Below are positions 1-5,423 of a stretch of 5,763 nt of DNA, in pieces. The notes under the pieces were generated by a model. The model did no database searches. It was not told the DNA's origin and saw only the letters and a program-made list of their open reading frames with translations. A program made the position numbers and the translations under genes. Source of the stretch: JANNHK01 sp034408875 (lineage in GTDB: Bacteria > Actinomycetota > Acidimicrobiia > IMCC26256 > PALSA-610). Numbering within the stretch: the first letter of the stretch is position 1; the number at the start of each line of letters is the position of its first letter. The stretch covers positions 1 through 5,763 of the forward strand of contig JAWXCJ010000028.1 in the NCBI GenBank assembly GCA_034408875.1, read 5' to 3'.

Positions 1-1
1 C

Positions 2-331
2 GGCGAACCGCACAAGTCGAACGTGATCTTCACGGAGCGCGGACCGGTACTGATCGACTGGGACACCGCGCTCATCGCGCCGCCGGAGCGCGATCTCTGG
101 ATGCTCGAGTCGGGCGACGGCTCGGTGTGCGACCACTACGTCGCGGTCGCGCGGCGACGGGTCGAACCGGCGATGCTCGATTTTTACCGACTCCAGTGGG
201 ATCTCGCCGAGATCGCCGAGTACATCGCCGAGTTCCGGAGCCCACACGGCGACCACGCCAACAGTCGGGCGGCGTGGACGAACCTCGCCGGCTACCTGGA
301 CCCCGCCGCCCGCCGGCCCGCGCTCATGTAG
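2..331 (+). CDS. Aminoglycoside phosphotransferase-fold protein, C-terminal part
   Basis: The gene enters from the left edge, so only the last 109 residues are seen (frame beginning at base 2). They open with GEPHKSN, the catalytic-loop motif of the APH/choline-kinase fold (usually HGDxxxxN; the Asp position is Glu here, a variant I recall from actinobacterial members). Next comes VLIDWD, the metal-binding IDW/DFG-like Asp, followed by APPERDLWML, a characteristic helix of the family. Such proteins transfer phosphate from ATP to a hydroxyl of a small cytoplasmic substrate. The substrate cannot be read from this fragment, and antibiotic resistance should not be assumed. The TAG stop at 329-331 is followed by 64 bp containing the padR promoter, so the two genes look like separate transcription units. 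Family call is firm; function is unknown. Confidence 0.85.
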   Translation, partial: GEPHKSNVIFTERGPVLIDWDTALIAPPERDLWMLESGDGSVCDHYVAVARRRVEPAMLDFYRLQWDLAEIAEYIAEFRSPHGDHANSRAAWTNLAGYLDPAARRPALM

Positions 332-348
332 GCGACAGCCGCACCCGC

Positions 349-367
349 TATGTCGAGAGTTGACATA
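349..367. promoter_or_regulatory. Candidate PadR operator (19-bp dyad)
   Basis: TATGTC (349-354) and GACATA (362-367) form perfect 6-bp inverted arms around a 7-bp centre. The inner ATGT/ACAT half-sites match the type bound by PadR proteins; the spacing here is 9 rather than the 8 usual for phenolic-acid PadR operators. The dyad covers the -35 hexamer TTGACA (360-365) of the promoter reading into the PadR gene, so bound protein would block RNA polymerase. Autorepression is inferred from this placement and from what is common in the family. Confidence 0.7.
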
Positions 368-389
368 CTCAGTCGGAGGTCGTCATAAT
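360..389 (+). promoter_or_regulatory. Sigma70-type promoter of padR operon, leaderless
   Basis: A consensus -35 TTGACA (360-365), an 18-bp spacer and a near-consensus -10 CATAAT (384-389) stand out in this GC-rich DNA. The expected transcription start, about 7 nt after the -10 box, falls on the ATG at 396, so the mRNA would have no 5' leader. The only Shine-Dalgarno-like GGAGG (375-379) lies in the spacer, 16 nt from the ATG, and would not be transcribed. Confidence 0.75.
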
Positions 390-395
390 GCAGGC

Positions 396-764
396 ATGGC
401 CGATCGCCCTGACGTCGACTCGTTCCTGCCGCTGCCGGCCTCGGTGATGCACATCGTCGTGGCGCTGGCCGAGGGTGAGAAGCACGGCTACGCGATCATG
501 CGCGACGTCGCCGATCTGAGCGACGGCACGGTGCGCATGGGCTCGGGCACGCTCTACGGGTCGATCAAACGCATGCTGGACCAGGGTCTGATCGAGGAGG
601 CCGAGGAGCGCCCGGACCCGGCGCTCGACGACCAGCGCCGCAAGTACTACCGGCTCACCGAACTCGGCCACCGCGTCGGCGCGGCCGAGCACGCCCGGCT
701 GACCGCGCTCGTCGGCGCGGCTCGGCTGCGGCGTCTGGGTGCCAACTTCGGCGGCGCATTGTGA
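396..764 (+). CDS. PadR-family transcriptional regulator
   Basis: A 122-residue winged-helix repressor of the PadR family. Diagnostic segments are HGYAI (residues 30-34), where the first helices lead into the HTH; the recognition region GTLYGSIKRMLDQGLI (51-66); and the wing and following strand RRKYYRLTELG (81-91). A short C-terminal helix (about 93-115) would serve for dimerisation. ATG 396 is preferred over an in-frame TTG at 360, because that TTG is part of the -35 box and the promoter start point lands on 396. Its stop overlaps the next gene (GTGA, 761-764), so the two are co-translated. PadR proteins commonly repress their own operon, which often includes a membrane protein or efflux pump, and respond to a small ligand. 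The ligand here is not predictable. Confidence 0.93.
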   Translation: MADRPDVDSFLPLPASVMHIVVALAEGEKHGYAIMRDVADLSDGTVRMGSGTLYGSIKRMLDQGLIEEAEERPDPALDDQRRKYYRLTELGHRVGAAEHARLTALVGAARLRRLGANFGGAL

Positions 765-1324
765 TCCGAGCCGCGGTGCGGCTCTATCGGGTGGTCTTGC
801 GTGTCTACCCGCGCGAGTTCCGCGACGCATACGGCGACGCCATGGTCCAGACGTTCGTAGACAGGCATCGCTACGAGCATGCGTCGGTGTGGCTGACGTT
901 GGGGCGCGAGATCTTCGATGCGGCGACCGTCGCACCGACCATGAGATGGGAGCAGTCGATGAACCGTGTTGTCGGTGTTGCGGCAGGGGTCCTGGCGGTT
1001 GCGGTCATCGCCGCGGTCATCGGTGGCGGCGGTCTGATGTTGCTCGCGCCGCTTGTGGCTGTTGCCGCGGTTGGCGTGATCGTCGCGGGCAGCAGAAACC
1101 GCCTGCACGTTCCGATCGATCAGGCCCGGCGGGTCGGCACCTGGGCCGCCGCCGGCGTCCTCGCCATCGTCATCGGCGTCGCCATCCCGGCCATCGACGG
1201 CGGCGAGCTGAACGCCTTCTGGTGGACGGTCATGGCCGCGTGCCTGCTGTCCGGCATCGGCCTGCTGCTGATGGGTCTCCTGCTGGTCGTCGCGCGGGAC
1301 ACACCGCGGCACGAACCCGCGTAA
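761..1324 (+). CDS. PadR-coupled four-helix membrane protein
   Basis: A 187-residue protein starting at GTG 761, which overlaps the padR stop by 4 bases (GTGA), a classic translational-coupling arrangement. The cytoplasmic N-terminal part contains LYRVVLRVYPREFRDAYGD (residues 8-26) followed by AMVQTF. This resembles the short prefix found ahead of some ABC-type permeases, and small PadR-linked membrane proteins share it. Hydrophobic segments at about 70-88, 90-110, 126-145 and 153-178 give four predicted transmembrane helices, and the tail is short and charged. There is no ATPase or FtsX/MacB domain, so it is not a complete transporter. It may be a sensor or a small permease-like partner controlled by the PadR protein. 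The role is inferred from context only. Confidence 0.85.
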   Translation: MIRAAVRLYRVVLRVYPREFRDAYGDAMVQTFVDRHRYEHASVWLTLGREIFDAATVAPTMRWEQSMNRVVGVAAGVLAVAVIAAVIGGGGLMLLAPLVAVAAVGVIVAGSRNRLHVPIDQARRVGTWAAAGVLAIVIGVAIPAIDGGELNAFWWTVMAACLLSGIGLLLMGLLLVVARDTPRHEPA

Positions 1325-1353
1325 CGGGAGCCAGGCGGTTCTTGGGCCAATCA

Positions 1354-1545
1354 ATGCCCTATGAGGGAACTGACGGGTCCGAGCATCAGGAGGCACGCCC
1401 AAGGTGCGAAGGCGGCCCGTGCGACAGCCGGCTCGAGGTCTACCCGCCCCGACTCGAGATCGAGGAGCGGACCGGCATCTACGTCCTGGACGACGACGGC
1501 CTCCGCGAGCACTGGCGCTACGTCTTTCACCCCCGCATCGTCTGA
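1354..1545 (+). CDS. Small hypothetical protein (63 residues)
   Basis: I do not recognise the family. The frame ending at TGA 1543-1545 has nearly pure G/C third positions from about 1411 onward and encodes a plausible small, acidic, water-soluble domain with YPPRLEIEERTGIYVLDDDG and REHWRYVFHP near the C-terminus. Two Cys (residues 18 and 23) lie five apart in the less regular N-terminal part. The start is uncertain. ATG 1354 has no clear Shine-Dalgarno sequence, and an in-frame TTG at 1342 is possible. The first 15 or so codons show weaker codon bias, so it could also be the remnant 3' end of a longer gene. An AGGAGG at 1388-1393 lies inside this frame and points at a GTG (1404) in a frame with non-coding statistics. 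Confidence 0.5.
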   Translation: MPYEGTDGSEHQEARPRCEGGPCDSRLEVYPPRLEIEERTGIYVLDDDGLREHWRYVFHPRIV

Positions 1546-1623
1546 CCCGAGATGCCGAGGAATCGCACCCGGGACTTGATCCGGACGGCCAGGTGTGGCG
1601 AACTTACGGTGACAACCGAGACC

Positions 1624-1629
1624 GAGGAG
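1624..1629 (+). promoter_or_regulatory. Ribosome binding site deciding the 1636 start
   Basis: GAGGAG lies 6 nt before ATG 1636, a good Shine-Dalgarno match at normal spacing. It would be internal to the longer reading that begins at GTG 1609 or ATG 1552. It therefore supports 1636 as the start. A weak TANNNT box (TACGGT, 1605-1610) upstream would fit transcription starting near 1617, but no convincing -35 goes with it. Confidence 0.6.
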
Positions 1630-1635
1630 CGCCCG

Positions 1636-2205
1636 ATGGCACCGTCTGACCAGATGACCGACCACGTTGCGGGATTGCGGAAACTCGTCTCGGGCACTCG
1701 CCCCGACCAGATGACCAACCCGACGCCGTGCGCGAAGTGGACGGTCCACGACCTGTGCAACCACGTCGTCGGCGGCGCACACATGTTCGCGAGCGCCTTC
1801 CGCGGTCAGACGCCCGAGATCGACGCCGACGCACCGGCGCCCGACCTCGTCGGCGACGACGCGGCGAGCGCGTTCGCGGCCGCGATCGCCGATTTCAATT
1901 CCGCCGTCGACTCGCCCGGCGCGATGGACCGGAACATCACACTCCCGTTTGCGACGCTGCCCGCACCGGTCACACTCGAGATCCTCAAGTTCGACCTGCT
2001 CGTGCACTCGTGGGACCTCGCGGCCGCGACCGGCCAGCAGTTCACCCCGCCCGACGACGTGGTCGAGCAGGCCAGCCAGACCGCGCAGATGATCATCGCC
2101 CCCGAAGCGCGCGACGGCGACACGTTCGCAGCCGAGCAGACAGCCGGCGCGAATTCGACGCCGATCGAGAAGTTGGCGGCGTTCGCCGGCCGCCAGGTCG
2201 GGTAA
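1636..2205 (+). CDS. TIGR03086 family metal-binding protein (DinB/MDMPI fold)
   Basis: A 189-residue cytoplasmic protein of the TIGR03086 group in the DinB / mycothiol-dependent maleylpyruvate isomerase superfamily, four-helix bundles that bind a divalent metal. Markers are PTPCAKWTV (residues 29-37), the first ligand His43 in NHVVGG, and FDLLVHSWDLAAATGQ (119-134), where His124 and Asp120 take the place of the second and third metal ligands. The C-terminal LAAFAGRQV is also typical. Length matches the family. The start at 1636 is set by the GAGGAG site; upstream in-frame starts at 1609 and 1552 would add a low-quality extension. Members are thought to act with mycothiol as cofactor, but most have no assigned reaction and neither has this one. 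It converges on smpB with only 7 bp between stop codons and no terminator hairpin visible. Confidence 0.85.
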   Translation: MAPSDQMTDHVAGLRKLVSGTRPDQMTNPTPCAKWTVHDLCNHVVGGAHMFASAFRGQTPEIDADAPAPDLVGDDAASAFAAAIADFNSAVDSPGAMDRNITLPFATLPAPVTLEILKFDLLVHSWDLAAATGQQFTPPDDVVEQASQTAQMIIAPEARDGDTFAAEQTAGANSTPIEKLAAFAGRQVG

Positions 2206-2212
2206 CCGCTAG

Positions 2213-2674
2213 CTAGTCGCGGATTCCCTTCATCGCCCGTTCCGTCTCGCGTTTCGCGTCGCGCTCGGCCAACGACTGACGCTTGTCGTAGCGCGCCTTG
2301 CCGCGCGCGCTCGCGAGCTCGACCTTGGCCCGGCCGTCCTTGAAGTACACGCGTAGCGGGACGAGCGTGACGCCCTTCTCTTCGGTGGCGCGTTGGAGAG
2401 CGAGGATCTCGCGGTGGTGCAGCAGCAGCTTGCGGCGCCGGATCGGGTCGAGGTCGCCGGCTGAGAACTCGTAGGGCGACACGTGCATGCCGTGCAGCCA
2501 CACTTCGCCGTCGTCGACGCGCGCGTACGAGTCCTGGAGGTTGGCCCGGCCGTCGCGGATCGACTTCACCTCGGCGCCCTTGAGCACGATGCCGGCTTCC
2601 CAGACGTCCATGACGAAGTAGTCGTGGCGGGCCTTTCGGTTCCTGATGGCGTCCCTGTCGCCGCGCCGATTCAC
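2213..2674 (-). CDS. smpB: SsrA-binding protein SmpB
   Basis: SmpB binds tmRNA and brings it to stalled ribosomes for trans-translation, which rescues the ribosome and tags the unfinished protein. The 153-residue protein is full length. It has the beta-barrel signatures EAGIVLKGAEVKSIR (26-40), NLQDSYARVDDGEVWLHGMH (45-64) and SPYEF (66-70), then LDPIRRRKLLLHHREI (75-90). The basic tail YDKRQSLAERDAKRETERAM (129-148) enters the mRNA channel. The start is GTG (2674-2672). There is no Shine-Dalgarno sequence, but a TAATCT box ends 6 nt upstream, which suggests a leaderless mRNA. The tmRNA gene itself is not in this window. The divergent ligase gene starts 24 bp away. Confidence 0.97.
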   Translation of the reverse strand: MNRRGDRDAIRNRKARHDYFVMDVWEAGIVLKGAEVKSIRDGRANLQDSYARVDDGEVWLHGMHVSPYEFSAGDLDPIRRRKLLLHHREILALQRATEEKGVTLVPLRVYFKDGRAKVELASARGKARYDKRQSLAERDAKRETERAMKGIRD

Positions 2675-2680
2675 AGCGCC

Positions 2681-2690
2681 AGATTAGGGT
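2681..2690. promoter_or_regulatory. Back-to-back -10 boxes for smpB and the ligase
   Basis: The whole divergent intergenic space is 24 bp (2675-2698). On the minus strand TAATCT (2686-2681) ends 6 nt before the smpB GTG. On the plus strand TAGGGT (2685-2690) ends 8 nt before the ligase GTG. Both fit TANNNT and share the TA at 2685-2686. Predicted start points fall on or next to each start codon, so both mRNAs would be leaderless. No good -35 hexamers are visible, and either would lie inside the opposite gene. Confidence 0.5.
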
Positions 2691-2698
2691 TCTGCGCC

Positions 2699-4213
2699 GT
2701 GAGTGAAGACCTGTATGACGCCCGCACGTTCTGGGAGCTGCTGAGCCGGCGGGTCGCGGCGACGCCCGATTTACCGATGGTGCTCGACGAAAGCGATCGC
2801 CGCGTCACGTTCGGCGAGGCGGCCGCGTGGGCGGAGCGGGTCGCGGCCGGGTTCCACGCCCTCGGTGTGCGCGAGGGCGCAGCGGTCGCGTGGCAACTGC
2901 CGACGCGGGTCGAGACGGTCATCGCGTCGCTCGCGCTGTCGCGCCTCGGTGCGCTCCAGGTGCCGATCATCCACTTGTACCGCGAGCGAGAAGTCGGGTT
3001 CGTGCTGCGGGAGTCGGGCGCGGAGTTGTTCCTCGTCCCGGGGATGTGGAAGGGGTTCGATTACGCGGCGATGGGCGCCGCGCTCGCGGCCGACCTCCCG
3101 CAACCACTCCAGGTGTTGGAGGCGTACGACACCTTGCCCGAAGGCGACCCGGCGACGTTGCCGCCGCCGCCCGCGGGCACGGATGACGACGATGCGCCGA
3201 TCCGCTGGACCTACTACACGTCGGGAACGACGTCGAACCCGAAGGGCGCCCGCCACACCGACCGCACGCTGCTCGCGGCCGGTGTCGGCCTCGCGATCGC
3301 GCTCGACCTGTCGTCGAGCGACATCTGCACGCTCGCATTCCCGTACGCGCACATTGCCGGACCCGACGTGCTCGTCACGATGCTCGCTCACGGGTGCGCG
3401 GGCGTATTGCTCGAGTCGTTCGTCCCCGCCGACGCGGTCGCCGTGCTGCGCCGCCACGCCGCGACGATGGCCGGCGGCAGTACCGCGTTCTACCTTGCGT
3501 TCCTCAACGAGCAACGGGCCAACCCCGACTCGCCGATCATGCCCGCGCTGCGCTTGCTGTCGGGTGGGGGAGCGCCGAAGCCGCCCGAGGTGTACTTCGA
3601 GGTGCGACGCGAGATGGGCGTGCCCGTGTGCCACGGGTACGGCATGACCGAAGTGCCGATGATCTCGCAGGGCTCACCGCACGACAGCGACGACCAACTC
3701 GCGTACACCGACGGCGCGCCGGTGCACGGCGCCGACGTCCGCATCGTCGACGGCGAGATCCGCGTGCGGGGGCCGATGGTGTGCAAGGGCTACACCGACC
3801 CGACCCTAGACGCCGACGCGTTCGACGCCGACGGTTACTTCCGCACCGGCGACCTCGGCCACCTCGCCGCCGACGGCCACGTCGTCATCACCGGCCGCGT
3901 CAAAGACGTCATCATTCGCAAGGGCGAAAACATCAGCGCCAAAGAGATCGAAGACGTCCTCTACGAACACCCGAAGGTCGGCGCGGTCGCGGTCATCGGC
4001 ATCCCGGACCGCGAGCGCGGCGAACGGGTCTGCGCGGTCGTCGAACCGGCACCGGGTGCAGACCCGCTGACGTTCTTCGAGATGCAGGAACAATGCCGCA
4101 GCGCCGGCCTCATGACCCAGAAGATCCCCGAACAACTCGAAGTCATCGAAACCCTGCCCCGCAACCCGACGATGAAGATCCTCAAGTACGTCCTCCGAGA
4201 CCAATACAAATGA
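2699..4213 (+). CDS. AMP-forming acyl-CoA synthetase / ligase (ANL family)
   Basis: A 504-residue enzyme of the acyl/aryl-CoA synthetase class, which activates a carboxylic acid as acyl-AMP and then forms the CoA thioester in the cytoplasm. Core motifs are in order: the P-loop TSGTTSNPKG (174-183), GYGMTE (313-318), YFRTGDLG (380-387) with the ribose-binding Asp385, the hinge ITGRVKDVIIRKGENISAKEIE (397-418), and the C-terminal catalytic Lys493 in NPTMKILKYVLR. The residue before that Lys is Met; most relatives have Gly. The overall look is that of medium/long-chain, cyclic or aromatic acid ligases, and the substrate cannot be fixed. GTG 2699 is the start because homology begins just after it and an upstream extension would run antisense through smpB. 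It ends 3 bp before a palindrome that could terminate it. Confidence 0.93.
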   Translation: MSEDLYDARTFWELLSRRVAATPDLPMVLDESDRRVTFGEAAAWAERVAAGFHALGVREGAAVAWQLPTRVETVIASLALSRLGALQVPIIHLYREREVGFVLRESGAELFLVPGMWKGFDYAAMGAALAADLPQPLQVLEAYDTLPEGDPATLPPPPAGTDDDDAPIRWTYYTSGTTSNPKGARHTDRTLLAAGVGLAIALDLSSSDICTLAFPYAHIAGPDVLVTMLAHGCAGVLLESFVPADAVAVLRRHAATMAGGSTAFYLAFLNEQRANPDSPIMPALRLLSGGGAPKPPEVYFEVRREMGVPVCHGYGMTEVPMISQGSPHDSDDQLAYTDGAPVHGADVRIVDGEIRVRGPMVCKGYTDPTLDADAFDADGYFRTGDLGHLAADGHVVITGRVKDVIIRKGENISAKEIEDVLYEHPKVGAVAVIGIPDRERGERVCAVVEPAPGADPLTFFEMQEQCRSAGLMTQKIPEQLEVIETLPRNPTMKILKYVLRDQYK

Positions 4214-4216
4214 CGA

Positions 4217-4255
4217 TGCGTCGCTAGGGGGTGAGAATTCCCCTCTAGCGACGCA
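4217..4255. repeat. 39-base palindrome, copy 1 (also likely terminator)
   Basis: Arms TGCGTCGCTAG (4217-4227) and CTAGCGACGCA (4245-4255) pair perfectly. In RNA a G-U pair and three G-C pairs lengthen the stem to 15 bp around a 9-nt loop. It lies 3 bp after the ligase stop, and TTTT (4260-4263) follows on the plus strand, so it can serve as that gene's intrinsic terminator. On the minus strand it contains the TAG stop (4247-4245) of the nuclease gene; that gene's final Leu-Val-Arg-Arg codons (4259-4248) lie in the arm and the bases just before it. It matches copy 2 at 35 of 39 positions in the same orientation. The differences are three in the loop and one T/C in the right arm, where the stem can still pair. 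Confidence 0.9.
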
Positions 4256-5174
4256 CGAGTTTTCTGGCCAGCAACGCGAGGGCGCGGGGTGCGCCGGAGT
4301 CGAGTTCGTCGTCGGTCACGGGCAGTCCGTACCAGTCGAGCAGCAGTTCGACGTCGAGGCGGCGGGCGATCGTGGTCATGTAGGTGTCGCGCCGGCCGTG
4401 CCACCGGTATGGATCGAATTCGGCGAACACCTTGTACTCGGGCCACGCGAGGTCGAGGTCGACCCAACGCGTCGGTGTCAGCCAGACGCGGTACTGCAGC
4501 ACGGGCTCCGGGAGTCCGGCGGCCCGCACCAGCTGCAAGAGGCGTAGCTCGGGTTTGGTTGCGTGCGGCGACGAGCCGCGAACGAAGTTCTCGAGCATCG
4601 CCTTGACTGCCCTTCCACCCGGGCGGAACTCGCCGCCGAGCCGTTCCCATTCCGACCACACGAGCGCCTCGTCGACGAGATCGCGCCGGACTGCTTCGAG
4701 CATCGCGTGGTCGTGCTCTTCCGGGCTCAACACGCCGTATTCGACCAGCAGCCCCATGTCGTCGATCGTGCGCGCCGGACGCGTCAGCGGAATGTTGTCG
4801 ATGTACGTGATATCGCGCTCGCAGAGAAAGAAGCTCTCGTGGGGAATCACGTCGGCGTGCCGCGCCCGCCGATGACGAGGCGACGTGATCTCGACGATCT
4901 CCGCCCCGCCGGGAAGGGTCCAGAGCTGCCCTGCCGACCGAAACGACGCAACGCTGAACTTGCCCCCGGCGAAACAGGCGGCAAGTACCGACTGCCGCCA
5001 CGTGTGCTCGGCCCCGGCGATCCGATACGCACATTGATGAACGCGTTCCAACATCCCGAGCCTCAAGCGGTACTTGATCTGATCGGCGGTTCCGAGTTCG
5101 AGCAATTGCTCACGGCTCACGACCTGGTGCTGGCGGCCTGCCAACCTCAACAACCTGACGTCGTACGCATCCAT
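4245..5174 (-). CDS. AbiEi-type winged-helix / DUF559 (Vsr-like) nuclease-domain protein
   Basis: A 309-residue two-domain protein. The N-terminus (about 5-90) is an AbiEi-type antitoxin winged helix: LAGRQHQVVSREQLLELG (11-28), KYRLRLGMLERVHQCAYRI (34-52), then the domain linker with LTRPARTIDDMG (130-141). The C-terminus (about 205-292) looks like a DUF559/Vsr PD-(D/E)XK nuclease: KPELRLLQLVRAAGLPEPVLQ (207-227) with Glu209, VDLDLAWPE (238-246) with Asp241, AEFDPYRWH (251-259) with Glu252, Asp254 and His259. The final strand-helix part is divergent. ATG 5174 is chosen from homology and from AAGGA 9 nt upstream. No AbiEii nucleotidyltransferase toxin is adjacent, so this is a solitary member, common in actinobacteria and of unknown role. 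Its last codons lie at and within palindrome copy 1, and copy 2 sits 39 bp upstream of its ATG. DNA binding and cleavage are inferred. Confidence 0.85.
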   Translation of the reverse strand: MDAYDVRLLRLAGRQHQVVSREQLLELGTADQIKYRLRLGMLERVHQCAYRIAGAEHTWRQSVLAACFAGGKFSVASFRSAGQLWTLPGGAEIVEITSPRHRRARHADVIPHESFFLCERDITYIDNIPLTRPARTIDDMGLLVEYGVLSPEEHDHAMLEAVRRDLVDEALVWSEWERLGGEFRPGGRAVKAMLENFVRGSSPHATKPELRLLQLVRAAGLPEPVLQYRVWLTPTRWVDLDLAWPEYKVFAEFDPYRWHGRRDTYMTTIARRLDVELLLDWYGLPVTDDELDSGAPRALALLARKLVRR

Positions 5175-5213
5175 GGAGCGGCATCCTTGCCCCCGGGTGA
5201 GACAACAACCCTC

Positions 5214-5254
5214 GTGCGTCGCTAGGGGGTAATAGTTCCCCCCTAGCGACGCAC
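5214..5254. repeat. Palindrome, copy 2 (perfect 16-bp arms)
   Basis: GTGCGTCGCTAGGGGG (5214-5229) is perfectly complementary to 5239-5254 around a 9-nt loop, TAATAGTTC. The 39-base core 5215-5253 matches copy 1 at 35 positions. There is no T-tract on either side, and it lies upstream of the nuclease gene, between that gene and broken DNA, so it is unlikely to be an ordinary terminator. As a cruciform or hairpin it could be a binding or cleavage site or a recombination end. It also leaves only 39 bp for any promoter between it and the nuclease ATG. Confidence 0.9.
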
Positions 5255-5305
5255 CGGGGGTTGGGCGGACTTGCGTCAGATACTGGTCGTGACAACCCGC
5301 CGGTT

Positions 5306-5413
5306 TCTTGGGACGAGATGTTCGACTCGTCCGGCGTTCCCCGCGCGCACTACCGGACGCTGTACGAGCAGATACAGACGTCGTCCCGCGCCGACTTCGG
5401 TGAGCGGTGCGCG
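5306..5413 (+). pseudogene. Remnant 5' end of circularly permuted ATP-grasp gene
   Basis: The 36 codons from SWDEMFDSSG through RAHYRTLYEQ to ADFGERCA match the N-terminal segment that I know from circularly permuted type 2 ATP-grasp (DUF404/DUF407) proteins, which normally run to roughly 450-500 residues. After GERCA the similarity stops: the frame continues as a low-complexity tail and ends at 5461. No start in frame lies just before the match except ATG 5318, and GTG 5289 is in another frame. The fragment abuts a reversed gene fragment, so it is a truncated relic. The family call is from memory of the motif and is moderately sure. Confidence 0.6.
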
Positions 5414-5423
5414 CCCGCGTCGA

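Larger units (their letters stand above)
4217..5254. mobile_element. Candidate palindrome-flanked nuclease cassette
   Basis: One gene (AbiEi winged helix plus DUF559 nuclease) is bracketed exactly by two near-identical palindromes, giving a compact unit of about 1.04 kb. The bases just inside both palindromes also agree in inverted orientation: CTCG precedes TGCGTCGCTAG on the minus strand at 4259 and on the plus strand at 5211. The right flank consists of truncated gene pieces. No transposase, target duplication or att site is seen, so mobility is inference. The alternative is a resident gene between two members of a scattered repeat family. Confidence 0.35.

Noticed and set aside
1552..1635. 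Longer starts (ATG 1552, GTG 1609) for the TIGR03086 protein
   Set aside because: The added residues do not look like the family, and GAGGAG with ideal spacing points to ATG 1636.
1404..1649. 81-codon frame with AGGAGG ten bases before its GTG
   Set aside because: Its product is Arg/Pro-rich and its third positions lack the G/C bias, whereas the 1354-1545 frame across the same bases has it. It is a GC-driven shadow.
2206..2222. CCGC/GCGG and CTAGCTAG between the convergent stops as a bidirectional terminator
   Set aside because: The stem is only 4 bp with a mismatch inside, and there is no T-tract.
2206..2222. Third copy of the GTGCGTCGCTAG palindrome
   Set aside because: It shares only CGCTAG by chance. 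There is no matching opposite arm or G/C run.
2483..2698. N-terminal extension of the ligase to an ATG at 2483
   Set aside because: It would run antisense through smpB, which is unmistakable. Ligase homology starts after GTG 2699.
2206..2700. tmRNA gene (ssrA) near smpB
   Set aside because: No tRNA-Ala-like ends or tag-coding frame were seen on either strand around smpB, and there is no non-coding space large enough.
2771..3634. Long antisense frame through the ligase gene
   Set aside because: Arg-rich product with no motifs. Long antisense frames are expected in GC-rich genes.
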